From positions 20,609,508-20,673,507 of the forward strand of contig NC_088649.1 in assembly GCF_964019385.1 (NCBI RefSeq): 64,000 nucleotides of DNA, given 5' to 3'. A program made the position numbers and the translations under genes. Below the pieces are notes generated by a model. The model searched no databases, was not told the origin of the DNA, and saw only the letters and a list, made by a program, of their open reading frames with translations. This document shows positions 31,731-42,658 of the stretch, in pieces. Position 1 is the first letter of the stretch. Each line of letters starts with the position of its first letter. The stretch comes from Sycon ciliatum (lineage: Eukaryota; Porifera; Calcarea; Leucosolenida; Sycettidae).

Positions 31731-32461
31731 TTATTATTATTATTTATTCTTCTTTTACTAGGGAATTCCCAACAGGCGTCAGCGCCTTTTTACAGGGAAC
31801 CCTAGGTATAATTTGATGGATGAGCGAAATTCAGCTGGTGAACTAGACATGCGGCAAGCCGGTGGAAGTGTATTCCACCTGGCAGCGCCCAAATAAGAAA
31901 TTGCACTAAAGCCATATCGGGTGTTAGCGGGGGGCAGAACAAGAGCAGCAGAGACTTGGCCACGGGTGGTGGCTGCAGTGCGAGCACCATGGGCGCGCAA
32001 GGTAAAGCGGTCTCGCAGAAGAGGACTAGCAAGTCCATTCAGGCAGCGGTAAACAAATACATAGGTTTTGAAGTTGAGGCGTTTCTCAAGGGCGTACAAG
32101 TTAGTATGACTGTATAGAAGAGTGGTGGGAGTCATTCTATCCAACGAAAATATTCTCTTTAATGCTACGCGGCTGGCAGTAAGAAGCTTGTCATATAGGG
32201 CTTGTGATAAGCAATGAATATATGCAGTGCTGCCAAACTCAAATGTGGACTGAATGATCGATAAATAGAAAAGTCGTTTGCCAAAAATGCTGATATTCTG
32301 CTTTGCGTGGACAAATGCTCCAACCTTCCTATTGACATTTGCACATACTGCATCCACTTGGGTTGAGAAAGACAGATGTTCGTCAACCAGTATTCCTAAG
32401 TACCGAGCGTAAGCAGATGGGACTATGGAAGTGCCCCGGCAGTTGACTGCGGTGCCAGGTG
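31731..32461 (-). mobile_element. LINE 3' fragment inserted in the microsatellite
   Basis: On the minus strand the frame encodes ARYLGILVDEHLSFSTQVD, FGKRLFYLSIIQSTFEFG, LNFKTYVFVYRCLNGLASPL and SYLGAARWNTLPPACRMS, stopping at 31779. This is the ORF2 C-terminus of a family different from LINE-A, B and C. The 3' end has GAATAAATAATAATAATA. The upstream open frame is only the translated GAA repeat. Confidence 0.75.
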
Positions 32462-32462
32462 G

Positions 32463-32871
32463 CTCCTTCTCCTTCTCCTTCTCCTTCTCCTTCTCCTTCT
32501 CCTTCTCCTTCTTCTTCTTCTTCTTCTTCTTCTTCTTCTTCTTCTTCTTCTTCTTCTTCTTCTTCTTCTTCTTCTTCTTCTTCTTCTTCTTCTTCTTCTT
32601 CTTCTTCTTCTTCTTCTTCTTCTTCTTCTTCTTCTTCTTCTTCTTCTTCTTCTTCTTCTTCTTCTTCTTCTTCTTCTTCTTCTTCTTCTTCTTCTTCTTC
32701 TTCTTCTTCTTCTTCTTCTTCTTCTTCTTCTTCTTCTTCTTCTTCTTCTTCTTCTTCTTCTTCTTCTTCTTCTTCTTCTTCTTCTTCTTCTTCTTCTTCT
32801 TCTTCTTCTTCTTCTTCTTCTTCTTCTTCTTCTTCTTCTTCTTCTTCTTCTTCTTCTTCTTCTTCTTCTTC
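32463..32871. repeat. Long CTT (GAA) repeat, about 120 units
   Basis: Eight CTCCTT units lead into an essentially pure CTT tract from about 32506 to 32871. The strand asymmetry (all pyrimidine on plus) makes it a candidate for triplex or H-DNA. The poly-Lys, poly-Glu, poly-Ser and poly-Phe frames are artefacts. Confidence 0.95.
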
Positions 32872-33054
32872 TCCATTATTCTTTTTCTTTCCTTCCTTTC
32901 TCTTCTTCCTTTGCCGAGAACCTTCTGTTCCCATTATTTTCTTTTCATCTCTGTCCCCATTCCTGGGTTATTTGGACTTCATTCGCTTCCTTGTCATTGG
33001 ACATGTTCAGTCCGTTCGGTTTGCGAATTTAAATAAACACAACCAACCAACCTT

Positions 33055-33540
33055 GGATGACAACAGCAGAAAAAGTCATTTTGTGAAAAATCACCCTAAG
33101 GTCCATTTCCGCAGATACTGGGCCATATGGTTCAACCCTCCATACCGTGCGAAAGTGAGAACAGACATCGCCGGACAGTTTCTCGCGCTGATATCGAAGC
33201 ACTTCCCCAATGGATCCAGATTGAGAAAGCTCTTTAACCGCAATACCGTAAACATGAGCTATAGCTGCATGCCGAGTATGGAACCAGAATAAAAGGTCAC
33301 AACAAGAAAGTCCTACAACCGAAACGTGATAATTTACCATGCAATTGCCGTGTTGCAGTGCTATGCCCACGGAATGGTGCATGCAGGGCCACCAACATGG
33401 TGTACGTAGCAAGCATCAAGTCGGGCAGAACCTTGAGAACATACACTGGGATATCGGTCCACAGGACCGTGCTTATAGATGAGGGCTATGATAGTGTTAG
33501 GTGCCTCCTCCCGTACAATCTTACCTACAACCTTTCCTAA
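33055..33540 (+). pseudogene. Penelope-like GIY-YIG remnant (U2)
   Basis: This is the paralogue of 19904-20391: VHFRRYWAIWFNPPYRAKVR, NMSYSCMPSME, then after the same frameshift CNCRVAVLCPRNGAC and LRTYTGISV. It keeps the Asn of WFNPPY that is Tyr in U1. Non-functional. Confidence 0.6.
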
Positions 33541-34425
33541 GCTTACATGCACCCGTACTAAGTCATACTCACCTTTCGTTCCGTTGGCCTGGGTATCTAC
33601 TTGCGCACCCATGTTTGCCATAGCTACCAATGCCCTTTATATTGCGTTGTTTCGTTGTTTCTCAGTCGAGCTCTCTCTTCAACTCGTTCCCTCCAATAAT
33701 CTCGCTCTCTTCAATAATCTCACTCTTCAACGTAGTAGTTCGTTCGTCTTGGTATCTTGTCTCGTCGTCTATAATAATTATTGTCGTTCCCAATAACTTG
33801 TTCCCATTGTCTGTTGTAATGTCTGGAGAAGATGTCGTCAGTTGTCCTTCTTCGGACTCAACAATAGGAGCACTCAGCAGGCTAGGTATGTGAGGGGCCT
33901 TAAGCGCCAGGATAGAACTGACGAGATTTCCTGGGCTGTCAAAGCGCTGCAACCTCTGCATAGTACCACATCCTTGCACCAGCCCGCAGAATCTCACTCA
34001 ACAAGCCCAAAGATATTGTGTGGAAGTGTCGCCATGCTGCGAAGTTCCTGCTTGGCAAATACAAAGGTGTCACCTAAATCACTCTTGCTAGGCATGCTGA
34101 ACCCATGTATGAAATTCCTCACTCTTACTTACACAAATCGCTGCCTCCGTAACACTACTGCATATAATTGGATCTTGGCTGTTCATCCAGTATTAGTTTT
34201 CTGATGATTGCCTATGGGCATGAAGTTATTAGTAACAACGAATGATGCATGGTGCTCTGCGTCGTGTGTAAGGTAGCAATGCATGGTGCTCTGCGTCTTG
34301 TGTAAGATAGCTCTATTCGAACCGTTCGGAACGAATGTTGAGCACTCTACTGAGCCAGAGGACTCTCATTTGTAGAAGCCATAATGGTCAAATCAATCAT
34401 AATAATTGTGACAGGCCAGACTCAC

Positions 34426-34497
34426 AGAATTTGTAATGCTTTAGTTGTTCGAAATAATCTCTCTGGTAGCTGAGTGAGCTGATTCGCGTCCAAACGT
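34426..34497 (-). CDS. LRR exon, 72 nt (U2, type X)
   Basis: Same splice borders as 21274-21345. It encodes RLDANQLTQLPERLFRTTKA plus LQIL. Two changes (G to R in LPEGLF, D to I near the end) weaken the consensus, so this copy may be drifting. Confidence 0.65.
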
Positions 34498-34584
34498 CTA
34501 GAACACAGAAAAGTTAAGTGGTGTCGTTTTAGTACACAGAGCAGTGAAAGAAAGTATTTTAAAGGATTGGGAGAATTTTAAATT

Positions 34585-34870
34585 TCACAGGGTCCATCGG
34601 GGATGTGAACTGTTTTTTTTTCTGCCTAAAAGATTTTTGGGAATGGGTTTGCTCCCACACTGGAGCTCACGCCATTCCGCCGACTTGACTTGACACTTGA
34701 CTGACGACTCACGACTGCCATCCAGAGCACACGGGAAGTCCGTCGAACCTTCGACTCGGCAAACCTGCAAGAAAGCTCTTGCTCGTGCTCTCGAGCCACA
34801 AACATCACCAGGGATACAAACTAACAGAAAACTCTCCGTTTCCAGCTCGACAAACACTTCCTGAACACCA
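34585..34870 (-). pseudogene. Cysteine-rich exon-like block (U2)
   Basis: The minus strand reads VCRVEGSTDFPCALDG, then SRESSVKCQVKSAEWRELQC. It is the paralogue of 21433-21720 and lies just upstream, in transcription sense, of the LRR exon at 34.43 kb. Confidence 0.4.
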
Positions 34871-35096
34871 GAAAGCAGCGCGAGTCAGTGTCGCTCCTGG
34901 ACGATGAGAACAGACGTTGAGGACCCTCGGTCATTCACAACACTGTCACTTCCAAACCAGCTAGTCGCAAGCCCGAGCTGGGTACAAGATAAAATGTATA
35001 AAAAAATCATCACCAAAGTCGCAACCACTATTTCGTAAAAGATGTTTAGGCAGTTCAATTCCCCGACTGATCCTTTGAAATTATTAGTAATACAGG

Positions 35097-35519
35097 TGGA
35101 ATCCTGATAATTCGAACCCCAACATGCTATGGAAATTTTCCAATTATCCGGACATTCTTATTGTCATTAAGTATGTCAAAAATGCCAGCATTGACACACA
35201 TACTTGCACTATGCATCTAAGACGCAGGTTTAGTGGACACTTAACTGCCTGCGCATGGAAACGAAACTGATTTGCAGAAAAAAAAGCGAACATCTAAATA
35301 TGCTTTGCTAACTTAGAATTATCAGCACAAATCCCACCCATTTTCTATGTAAGTGGATTCGATGGGACTTCTAATTGACCGGACATACCCAGTTCGAGGT
35401 TGGAATTACCAGAAATTGTTATTTGGAAATCGTATTGACAGAAATCGGTCGCAGGAGAAACTTCTGATTGAGCAGTTTGTTCTAATTACGCCATAATCTA
35501 AATATCAGGATTCCACCTG
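35097..35519. mobile_element. Tigger/pogo-type MITE (U2)
   Basis: Orthologous to 21941-22371, with the same CAGGTGGAATCC ends. Confidence 0.75.
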
Positions 35520-35834
35520 TGTTAAATTATTATTATTCCCGGCAGTGGCAGTAGATTTTCCTTCAGACTTTTCCCTTTTCTATTCCCTCTAACAATGAAT
35601 ATTTTCATTATCATTATCAGCCTGTTTTCCTGTTTGCGAGTGAATGAGGTGCTTATACGCTTGGTAGCGCAGAATAGGTAATACAGAAAATATCAAAAAA
35701 GTCCTAAAAAGACACAAACGTGCGTGATGTACAACAAAATATCGACATACTTGTCGTCAAAGTTTAACCAAGCAACAATACTCTGATTTGCTCTTTTCAC
35801 GTCAAACATGGATATGGGCAGCATCAGTAATGTC

Positions 35835-38195
35835 ACGTGCAGCTCATCTGTCGAGTCCGTCTCCCTGTCACGTCCAAAAATCCAACCCTACAACATCACT
35901 TCCTCCCAACATCTACCCCTACACCCCCAGGTTATAATTTCAAGTTCGTGCCACGTTGCGTATGGGATGACCTGAATGCTGAACTTGCTGATGTCCACTG
36001 GAAATGTCACCTCCGCAGCTCGCACGTGGATGCCGCTCTTTCGTCTTTCCACTCTTTTCTTAGCAGGGCGATGGAGAAGCACCTCGGGTACTTCTCCCGG
36101 CGTCCACTCTCTCCCTCATGTCGACATTTAGGTCAGCCACTTTGGGTTGATGGCTTGATGCCCCCCTCCTTTAGCCATTAAGGCAAAGCACGATTTCTAC
36201 AGTGTGTGTAAGAAATACCCAACCCAGCTTAACATGCATGTATATCGATCTCAACGGAACTTGGTGAAGAGTCTGACTCGATCGAAATACCGGGGATACA
36301 TTCGGTCAAGACAAGCTACGCTGCAGGACAAAAAACGCCCACCACTGTTTCAGTTCGTGAGCAAATTAAAAAATCATAAAGTATCTCGTGCCATCCTGAC
36401 ACTCACCTTTAGTTCTACGCAGCAGGCTACTACCTTTTCAGCTAAAGCCACTGCATTGAACTCTCAGTTCGCCTCAGTGGCCGTGCCTGATGACCCTTCT
36501 CTACCCATTCCCCCCATTGCCAAGGAGTCGGGTGAGGCTGACCGCCTCACATCTGTCTTTACTACGACTGCTGCCATCCGACGTTACATTCGAAAGCTCC
36601 CGTCTGACAAGGCGCCAGGCCCAGACAGCATCACTAATCTGGTATTAAAGTCCCTTGCGCCCTCAATAGCATACCCCTTATGTCTGAACCTATCATTCCG
36701 CACTGGTCGTTTTCCCTCTGCATGGAAAACAGCTAATGTTATACCGATCTACAAGAAAGGGTCCTGCCACGAAGCATCAAACTACCGTCCGATATCTCTA
36801 CTGTCCTGTGTTTCCAAACTCTTTGAACGCGTTTTCTACGACCCATTGTACTGTCATGTCTCGTCACGTTTGAGTTCAGCTCAGTCCGGATTTCGCAGAG
36901 GCGATTCTACCACCCTCCAGCTGACGCGCCTGGTGCAATTAGTGTGTCGACATCGGGATGCTGGAGATCTAGTCGGGATCTGTTTTTTCGATCTTGCCCA
37001 GGCTTTCGATACCGGGGGCTCTTGGCCAAGCTTCGTGGATCATTTACTGTAGACGGCAATCCCCTGCTATTGCTGACATCTTACCTAACTGGGCGAACGA
37101 AGTACGTCACGGTACATGGGACGTCCTCAGCCGACACAACAGTACTATCCGGAGTTCCCCAGGGTTCCATCCTCGGGCCCCTTCTTTTTATTTTATACGT
37201 CAATGATCTGCCCGCAGCTGCTCCGGGCACATCACTATTCGCAAACGACATAACGCTCCTACGGGCATCTCCTAACATCACTGGCCTGATGAGTTACCAA
37301 GCTAACGGTATTCAAAGACTAATTTCCTGGATGTCGTCTTGGCGGTTATCGCCCAATCTGTCTAAAACTAAAATCATGCTCTTTCCTTCTCAGCCTGATG
37401 TTCCGCCCCTCCTCCATCCCACTTTCCCCCAGCCTATAGACATAATCTCCAGCCATAAGCATCTTGGCATTTTCATTGACTCTAATCTTTCATGGGAACC
37501 CCACATCGATTACATATGTAAACGTTCAAGTTCATCTTTAGGAATCCTCTCTTCTCACTGCTACCATCTCCCAATCTCTTGTAAACTCCTCTTTTACTCA
37601 GCTTACCTACGCCCCATTTTTGATTATGCAGATACTGCTTGGGCTGGAATTTCCACAACCCGTGCTGCCAAGCTCGAAATTCAGCACAAAAAAGTTCTAA
37701 AAATCCTCCTCCGAAAACCCCGCATGCTCCCATCTTCCACCCGTTATGCCCTTGCTGACACTACCCCTTTGTCTAAGAGACGTAATTCACATCTTGTCAC
37801 CCTTATCCATTCTCTCAAACTCAATCTGTGTCCACCTCACCTCCACTGTTTCAACTGGTTTTCTTCCCGTAGCACGAGAAACTCCCTTTCCCTTCCGAAA
37901 CCCAAGTCCACCTTTTTACTTCACTTTGCCCTTTTCACTGCGTACTTTGCGTGGCTGACACTTCCCCAAGAAGCTAAGGACCTTTCTTTCCTCCGCCTTT
38001 TTAAGAGCCTTGTCGCGCCTTGACTTTGATTTTGTGTTTCTCATCTTGTTGCAATCACTAGTTATCATTGCGGTTCCTTTTTTCTTCTCCTCCCCTTCTC
38101 CCTCTTTGCCGTGGTTGGCTAACACCCTCTCTCTTTGTATTGGCCGGTGTTATCACTGTGCTATGAGATGTCGTAATAAATAAATAAATAAATAA
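35835..38195 (+). mobile_element. LINE-B, 5'-truncated, U2 copy
   Basis: Target duplication AATGTC at 35829-35834 and 38196-38201, and an (AATA)n tail. Frames 36204-37052 and 36944-38023 carry EASNYRPISLLSCVSKLFER, ICFFDLAQAFDT, TVLSGVPQGSILGPLLFILY and SLFANDITLLRA, then the C-terminal region. A 10-bp deletion near 37013 (compared with U1) shifts the frame. The catalytic FADD is FAND in both copies, so the change was already in the element before the duplication. Confidence 0.85.
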
Positions 38196-38221
38196 AATGT
38201 CGTGTCGTGTGGTGTTAGATC

Positions 38222-38393
38222 TGTAACAGTTCCCTGTTAGCGCTAACCTTATCTGCCCTCTAGCTCTGTATCTTGCACCTTTCCCTATCCTGTCAGCACG
38301 CGCGTTATCACCTTAGGGCACGAAGTGCCCTATATCAGTTGTGTTGCCTTGAGCAAGCATTGTCTTTTCCAAGAATACCTTCAAACGGTTACA
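38222..38393 (+). repeat. 5' LTR, 172 bp
   Basis: Starts TGTAACAGTTCCC and ends AAACGGTTACA. It contains the palindrome GTTAGCGCTAAC and a hairpin AGGGCACGAAGTGCCCT. It is identical by eye to the 3' LTR. Short for a Gypsy LTR. Confidence 0.95.
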
Positions 38394-38394
38394 C

Positions 38395-38412
38395 TGGTAG
38401 CGGAGGATGGTT
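38395..38412 (+). other. Primer-binding site for initiator tRNA-Met
   Basis: TGGTAGCGGAGGATGGTT matches the complement of the 3' end of metazoan initiator tRNA-Met at 17 of 18 positions. It begins one base after the LTR, as usual. The first ATG of gag (38407) lies inside it, so the second ATG (38416) is a better start candidate. Confidence 0.85.
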
Positions 38413-39222
38413 AACATGGTGTTCTTGGAGCTCGCCATTGTCGTGGCGATCCTTGTTTTTTCTGTGTTGCTATTCAGGTTGGCCAGCGAGGTCCGTGAAG
38501 CCAGTCGCCAAGTCAGCGCCCGTCTGAGCAACCGACAACAACCGCTCCCTGTGCCGCCCGCTCATTCGTCCGGGAAGCCTCGGCACGCTAAGGAGCCGCC
38601 GATCTTCGATCGCAAGCCCTCGCAGTTCAAGGAGTGGGCTTTCTCCATTGAGCTGGCGATTCGGTCACTGGGAAACACCGACTCATCGGTGATGGTGGAT
38701 TACGCAGCGGGCTTCCTGAGCGGCAACGCCAAGCTATGGCTCATCGCATCGTTGGATACGGGTGTGGAGTTCTCGACGTGGCCAGCGCTGCGTGAAGCCC
38801 TCGCCAAGGTGTACGGTCCGTTGCATCATCAAGAGCGGGTGCGACTGGATCTCTTCGCTGTCAGGCAGCACTCAAGCTTGGAGAGCTATGTCACCGAGTT
38901 CTCGCGCCTAAGCCTACAAGTGCCTGAGATCGACGAGCTGACCCGAGGACTGCTGTTCGTAAATGGACTGCACCCATCTGTCAAGACCCGGGTGCTGCGA
39001 GAGCACCCCACTGATCTGAGCCAAGCGATCAGGTCAGCGCAAACGGCGGACCAACAGCCGAACCCGATTCAGCACCGAAGTCAGCCCGTACGACCCCAAA
39101 GGCTAACACCGGAGGAGAGGCGTCACCTGAGTCGGCAGGGTGGATGCTTCGCTTGTCGGAAGCCAGGTCACCTAGCTCGGGATTGTCCCAGCAATCAACA
39201 CCCAAACGCTGGTCGCCAGTGA
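38407..39222 (+). CDS. gag: Gypsy Gag with N-terminal hydrophobic helix
   Basis: 271 codons from the first ATG. Residues 7-26 (LELAIVVAILVFSVLLFRLA) form a hydrophobic stretch followed by basic residues, like a signal anchor; this is unusual for Ty3/Gypsy Gag. The central region (FDRKPSQFKEWAFSIELAIR, LVNGLHPS-type helices) resembles the Retrotrans_gag fold. The C-terminus has the CCHC knuckle CFACRKPGHLARDC (C-x2-C-x4-H-x4-C). It packages element RNA and builds particles. It ends at TGA 39220-39222, overlapping pol by 79 nt. Confidence 0.85.
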   Translation: MVNMVFLELAIVVAILVFSVLLFRLASEVREASRQVSARLSNRQQPLPVPPAHSSGKPRHAKEPPIFDRKPSQFKEWAFSIELAIRSLGNTDSSVMVDYAAGFLSGNAKLWLIASLDTGVEFSTWPALREALAKVYGPLHHQERVRLDLFAVRQHSSLESYVTEFSRLSLQVPEIDELTRGLLFVNGLHPSVKTRVLREHPTDLSQAIRSAQTADQQPNPIQHRSQPVRPQRLTPEERRHLSRQGGCFACRKPGHLARDCPSNQHPNAGRQ

Positions 39223-40087
39223 AAAATGGCGTGCGCTCGCTGGCAACCAAGCGGAAAGCACCCAATGGTTACCCGGTTCACATACGCAACCGTTACAGCG
39301 TACTAGAGCTGGAAGAACCGACGCTGCAAGCTGATTCGGAAGATGTTGCCGAACAGGAATCCCATGTCAGCAACGTTGATATCGCAGTACAGGACACGGA
39401 GCTTCCTTTGGAGCATGACCTTCTCCGTGTTGAGGGCAGGATCAACGGCCGCCGGGCAATTATGCTTATTGACTCGGGATCGACGCACGACTTCATATCG
39501 GAAGCTTTCGTGCAAAGAAACGGCCTTGTTACGGAGAGCAAGGACGAAACACTGAAGGTAACCCTGGCTGATGGCTCATCGACATCATCGGAACTGCAGA
39601 GGACCGGTCCGGTAAAGGTTATCGTGAAAGACTTCAGCGACACCCAATCTTTCACGGTTTTTCCGTTGAGCCGCTATGATGCTATCCTGGGCAAGCCATG
39701 GCTGACCAGACACAACCCGGATATCAACTTTCAGACCAACGAAGTCAAACTGAACGGAGAGCCGCTCGTTGCTAAACCCCCTTCCGGCCAAAATAGTGAT
39801 ACGGAGCGTCAGGAGTCGCCGCCAATTGAGAGCATGCTCATATCTGGTTCTCAGGCTCGCCGCGAGTTGAGGAAAGGCGCGCAGGGAATCCTGGCGTGGG
39901 TCAACGCTACTGACGACGAGGAGGAGGACAGCAAGCTATCAGCCGCCAGACAACACCCAGATCATCAAGAGCAGCTGGCTAACCTTCTGCGGCGGTACTC
40001 GGACATCTTTCCAGACGACCTGCCGACCGAGCTTCCGCCAGAGAGGGATGTCGACCATGAGATTGTGACTGAGGAGGGTGCCGTTGT
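39144..40087 (+). pseudogene. pol: Gypsy pol, first part: protease
   Basis: The frame is -1 to gag. The aspartic protease motif MLIDSGSTHDFIS has its catalytic DSG at 39471-39479, and YDAILGKPWLTRHNPDINF follows. The frame proceeds to the linker before RT (DIFPDDLPTELPPERDVDHE) and is then cut by the LINE at 40088. The following pol segment resumes at 42659 in the matching frame, so the LINE arrived in an otherwise continuous frame. Confidence 0.85.
39201..39248 (+). promoter_or_regulatory. Candidate -1 ribosomal frameshift signal between gag and pol
   Basis: In the gag frame the codons read CAC CCA AAC, giving the heptamer C-CCA-AAC (39201-39207) of the X-XXY-YYZ type. Three bases later GGTCGCCAG (39211-39219) can pair with CTGGCAACC (39240-39248) at 8 of 9 positions. 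The pol frame is exactly -1 to gag and open across the site. Heptamer, frame and stem agree, but the efficiency of CCCAAAC is untested. Confidence 0.55.
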
Positions 40088-42658
40088 TGTTGTTGTGTTT
40101 ATTTTAATTCGCAAACCAAACGGGCAGATCTGCCCAATGAAAAGGTGGCGAATGCAGATAGAAAGCAGTAATAAATGAAATTGGGGACTGATGTAATTAG
40201 GATAGAGGTGGAGAAAAACTAAGCCAGCTGATCATCAAACAGGACGTCTGGTACTCTAGGTACTAAGGCCAGTAAGTGTGTGCGGGATCATGCTGGCGCG
40301 GAACTGGCGGAGCGTGGAGATGGCACGTATATCGCTGGGTAATGTGTTCCACAGCTGGGCGCCCCGGAACGCGAGGCAACCCTTGCCGAACCTGGTGGAA
40401 ACTGGCGGTTGGCGCAGACCCATGGTGGAGTGCAACCTAGTTGGGCCAGCTGCCGAAGGAACTAGGAGGGCTTGCAGTTCAGAACTTGCGTGCTCATTCC
40501 GAGACCTCCAGACCAGAACGATGAACTTCTGCCTGAATATCTCGGATACTCTGTAGGTGTCCAATTGCAGCAGGAGGGTACGCGCGGAGGTGTGATGCGA
40601 GAGTCCGAAAACCGCCCTTGCCGCCCGATTCTGCATGACTTGTAGCCGATCCATTTGGTTGGCAGTAAGAAGCGGGGAAAACGCATTGGATCCGTACATC
40701 AGGTCAGACATGATGATCGCTTTAAAGTAGAGAACTCGGCTCTGATGAGTCAAGCAGCGACGCAACCTCCATAGTGCTCCGATCCTCTGGGCCAGTCGAG
40801 CGGTGCAGCGATCAACATGGGGCGTCCATGACAGATCCGAGTCGAGGAGCACTCCAAGATACCTGGCCGCAGTAACGACAGGAATAGGCGTTTCATGACA
40901 GTTTACATTGATCGTATGCTGAGGCTGCCTGTTGGGGTATACAGGGATCACTTGGCTCTTGGCTGCATTCAAAATGAGACCACGGGTCTGCAACCAGTCA
41001 GCAAGTGCAGAAACCGAGGCCGATAGCGTAGCAGATACCGTGTCCAGGGATGTGCTGCTGCTGATCAGCGCAATGTCATCCGCAAATTGAACTGATGAAG
41101 ACTGGTTAGCTATGGTTGGAACTTCGCGGGTGTAGATACTGAAAAGGATCGGTCCTAGAACAGAACCTTGTGGCACGCCACAGGATGGTGCAGAAATGGC
41201 ACTCTGATCCCGTCCAATACAGATACGCTGAGTACGGCCCGACAGATAGGCGGAAAACCACTTTAGGGCTGTCCCTGTTATGCCGATATCGAATAGGTCC
41301 TGGAGTAGCCGTTCATGACGAACCTTGTCGAATGCCTTTGACATATCTAGAAGGCATATGCCAGTACACAAACGCTTGTCCCGTGCACTAAGAATACGAT
41401 TTAGCATAAGTACCAGGGCATCCTCCGTTGAGTGGCCTGCGCGGAATGCAAACTGAGTCGTGGGGAGGGTACCAGATATGTCCAGAAACTGGGCTAGCTT
41501 CTTTTGTACGACTTTCTCCAAGAGTTTTGATAATATGGGAAGTAGGGACACTGGACGGAAGTTAGTGGGAATAGACGGGTCCCCGGCTTTGAACAGCGGG
41601 ATAACGTGTGCGAGTTTGAAGGCTGTGGGGACAGTGCCATTGACAAGCGAGGCATTAAACAACGTGGCCACGGACGCAGCTAGGATATCGGCACAGCACT
41701 TCAGAAGGTGACCAGGCATCCCGTCGCTTCCTGTTGCTTTGGCAGGATTGATTTGTCGGAGAAGCCGTTCTACTTCGCCAAAAGACACTTGGGGCAATTC
41801 TGACATTGCAGTCTGAGGCTGTGGACCTTGCGGTAGCGGGATGCTGTGAGGACGGGCATTGTCTGTTACTACTGCCTGGAAGACTGACGAAACTTCTTCA
41901 ATGGGGCAAGTAGGCTCCACACGTACTCTCTTCCTGTTCGTAACGGAGTTTATGACGTTCCAGAGCTTACGCGGGTTCTGACTGGACGCGGCACATTGCG
42001 CTCGGAAGAAATCATTGCGCTTTCGGCGATAGGCATTTCTGGCGCTTGAGCGTGCTTGCTTGAACTGTACGTGAAGATTCTGGTTTCCCTTATCGCGTAG
42101 CCACCGTCGGTGTAGCTGGTTTTTACGTTGGTTGAGCTTGTGGAGCTCTCTGTCGGACCAGGGCGGATGGGATTTGCGGTTGGAGGATACATAGCGGATG
42201 GGTGCATGCTTGTCCACGACAGCCAAGAACTTGGTATGCCACGACGCCCACATGGTGTCCACATCCCGCGTGTTAGTAAAATCATCCAGCCCTGCGGAGC
42301 TGACATCCCGACGAAATTCACAGAGGTTCACCGACCGAGTATTTCTCTGAGCTCGGACCCGCTCTACTGCCTGAGTTGACACGCTGCGAGAAACCTGAAG
42401 GTGCAGGTTAGCCTCAATCCCAAAGTGGTCGCTAATGGTCAAAGGCAGGACGTGGCACTCACTGATGTCTTGACTAGCTGAAAGAATGAGATCGATAGTT
42501 GTACCTGATGGGCACGCCGATGAGATACGAGTCGGAGCATGAGCGTGATTAGTGAGGCCGTAGCAGTTGCAAAGTTCGAGAAATTTCCGGGCGATAGGAC
42601 AAGGTGGGTAGGGGGTTGAAACATTAACGTTAAAATCGCCAATGACTGTGATGCTTGG
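40088..42658 (-). mobile_element. LINE-C copy inserted in the Gypsy pol gene
   Basis: GTTGT occurs on both sides (40083-40087 and 42659-42663), a probable 5-bp target duplication. The 3' end (left) reads, on the minus strand, TTTGGTTTGCGAATTAAAAT followed by AAACACAACAACAAC, the same 3' end as the LINE at 30622-33053. The 5' end starts within the endonuclease, so it is truncated. Its frame is open throughout, which suggests a young copy. Confidence 0.85.
40256..42658 (-). CDS. LINE-C ORF2: partial endonuclease and complete RT
   Basis: About 800 codons without a stop. It starts at [10 protein letters not shown] (second half of the APE-type endonuclease: [20 protein letters not shown]). It continues with [58 protein letters not shown], catalytic [27 protein letters not shown] and the C-terminal [22 protein letters not shown] motifs are intact; the missing endonuclease half would prevent autonomous target nicking. 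CR1/Jockey-type. Confidence 0.85.
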   Translation of the reverse strand, partial: PSITVIGDFNVNVSTPYPPCPIARKFLELCNCYGLTNHAHAPTRISSACPSGTTIDLILSASQDISECHVLPLTISDHFGIEANLHLQVSRSVSTQAVERVRAQRNTRSVNLCEFRRDVSSAGLDDFTNTRDVDTMWASWHTKFLAVVDKHAPIRYVSSNRKSHPPWSDRELHKLNQRKNQLHRRWLRDKGNQNLHVQFKQARSSARNAYRRKRNDFFRAQCAASSQNPRKLWNVINSVTNRKRVRVEPTCPIEEVSSVFQAVVTDNARPHSIPLPQGPQPQTAMSELPQVSFGEVERLLRQINPAKATGSDGMPGHLLKCCADILAASVATLFNASLVNGTVPTAFKLAHVIPLFKAGDPSIPTNFRPVSLLPILSKLLEKVVQKKLAQFLDISGTLPTTQFAFRAGHSTEDALVLMLNRILSARDKRLCTGICLLDMSKAFDKVRHERLLQDLFDIGITGTALKWFSAYLSGRTQRICIGRDQSAISAPSCGVPQGSVLGPILFSIYTREVPTIANQSSSVQFADDIALISSSTSLDTVSATLSASVSALADWLQTRGLILNAAKSQVIPVYPNRQPQHTINVNCHETPIPVVTAARYLGVLLDSDLSWTPHVDRCTARLAQRIGALWRLRRCLTHQSRVLYFKAIIMSDLMYGSNAFSPLLTANQMDRLQVMQNRAARAVFGLSHHTSARTLLLQLDTYRVSEIFRQKFIVLVWRSRNEHASSELQALLVPSAAGPTRLHSTMGLRQPPVSTRFGKGCLAFRGAQLWNTLPSDIRAISTLRQFRASMIPHTLTGLST

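Noticed and set aside
32425-33292. Long poly-Ser, poly-Phe, poly-Lys and poly-Glu open frames
   Set aside because: They are translations of the CTT/GAA microsatellite in different frames.
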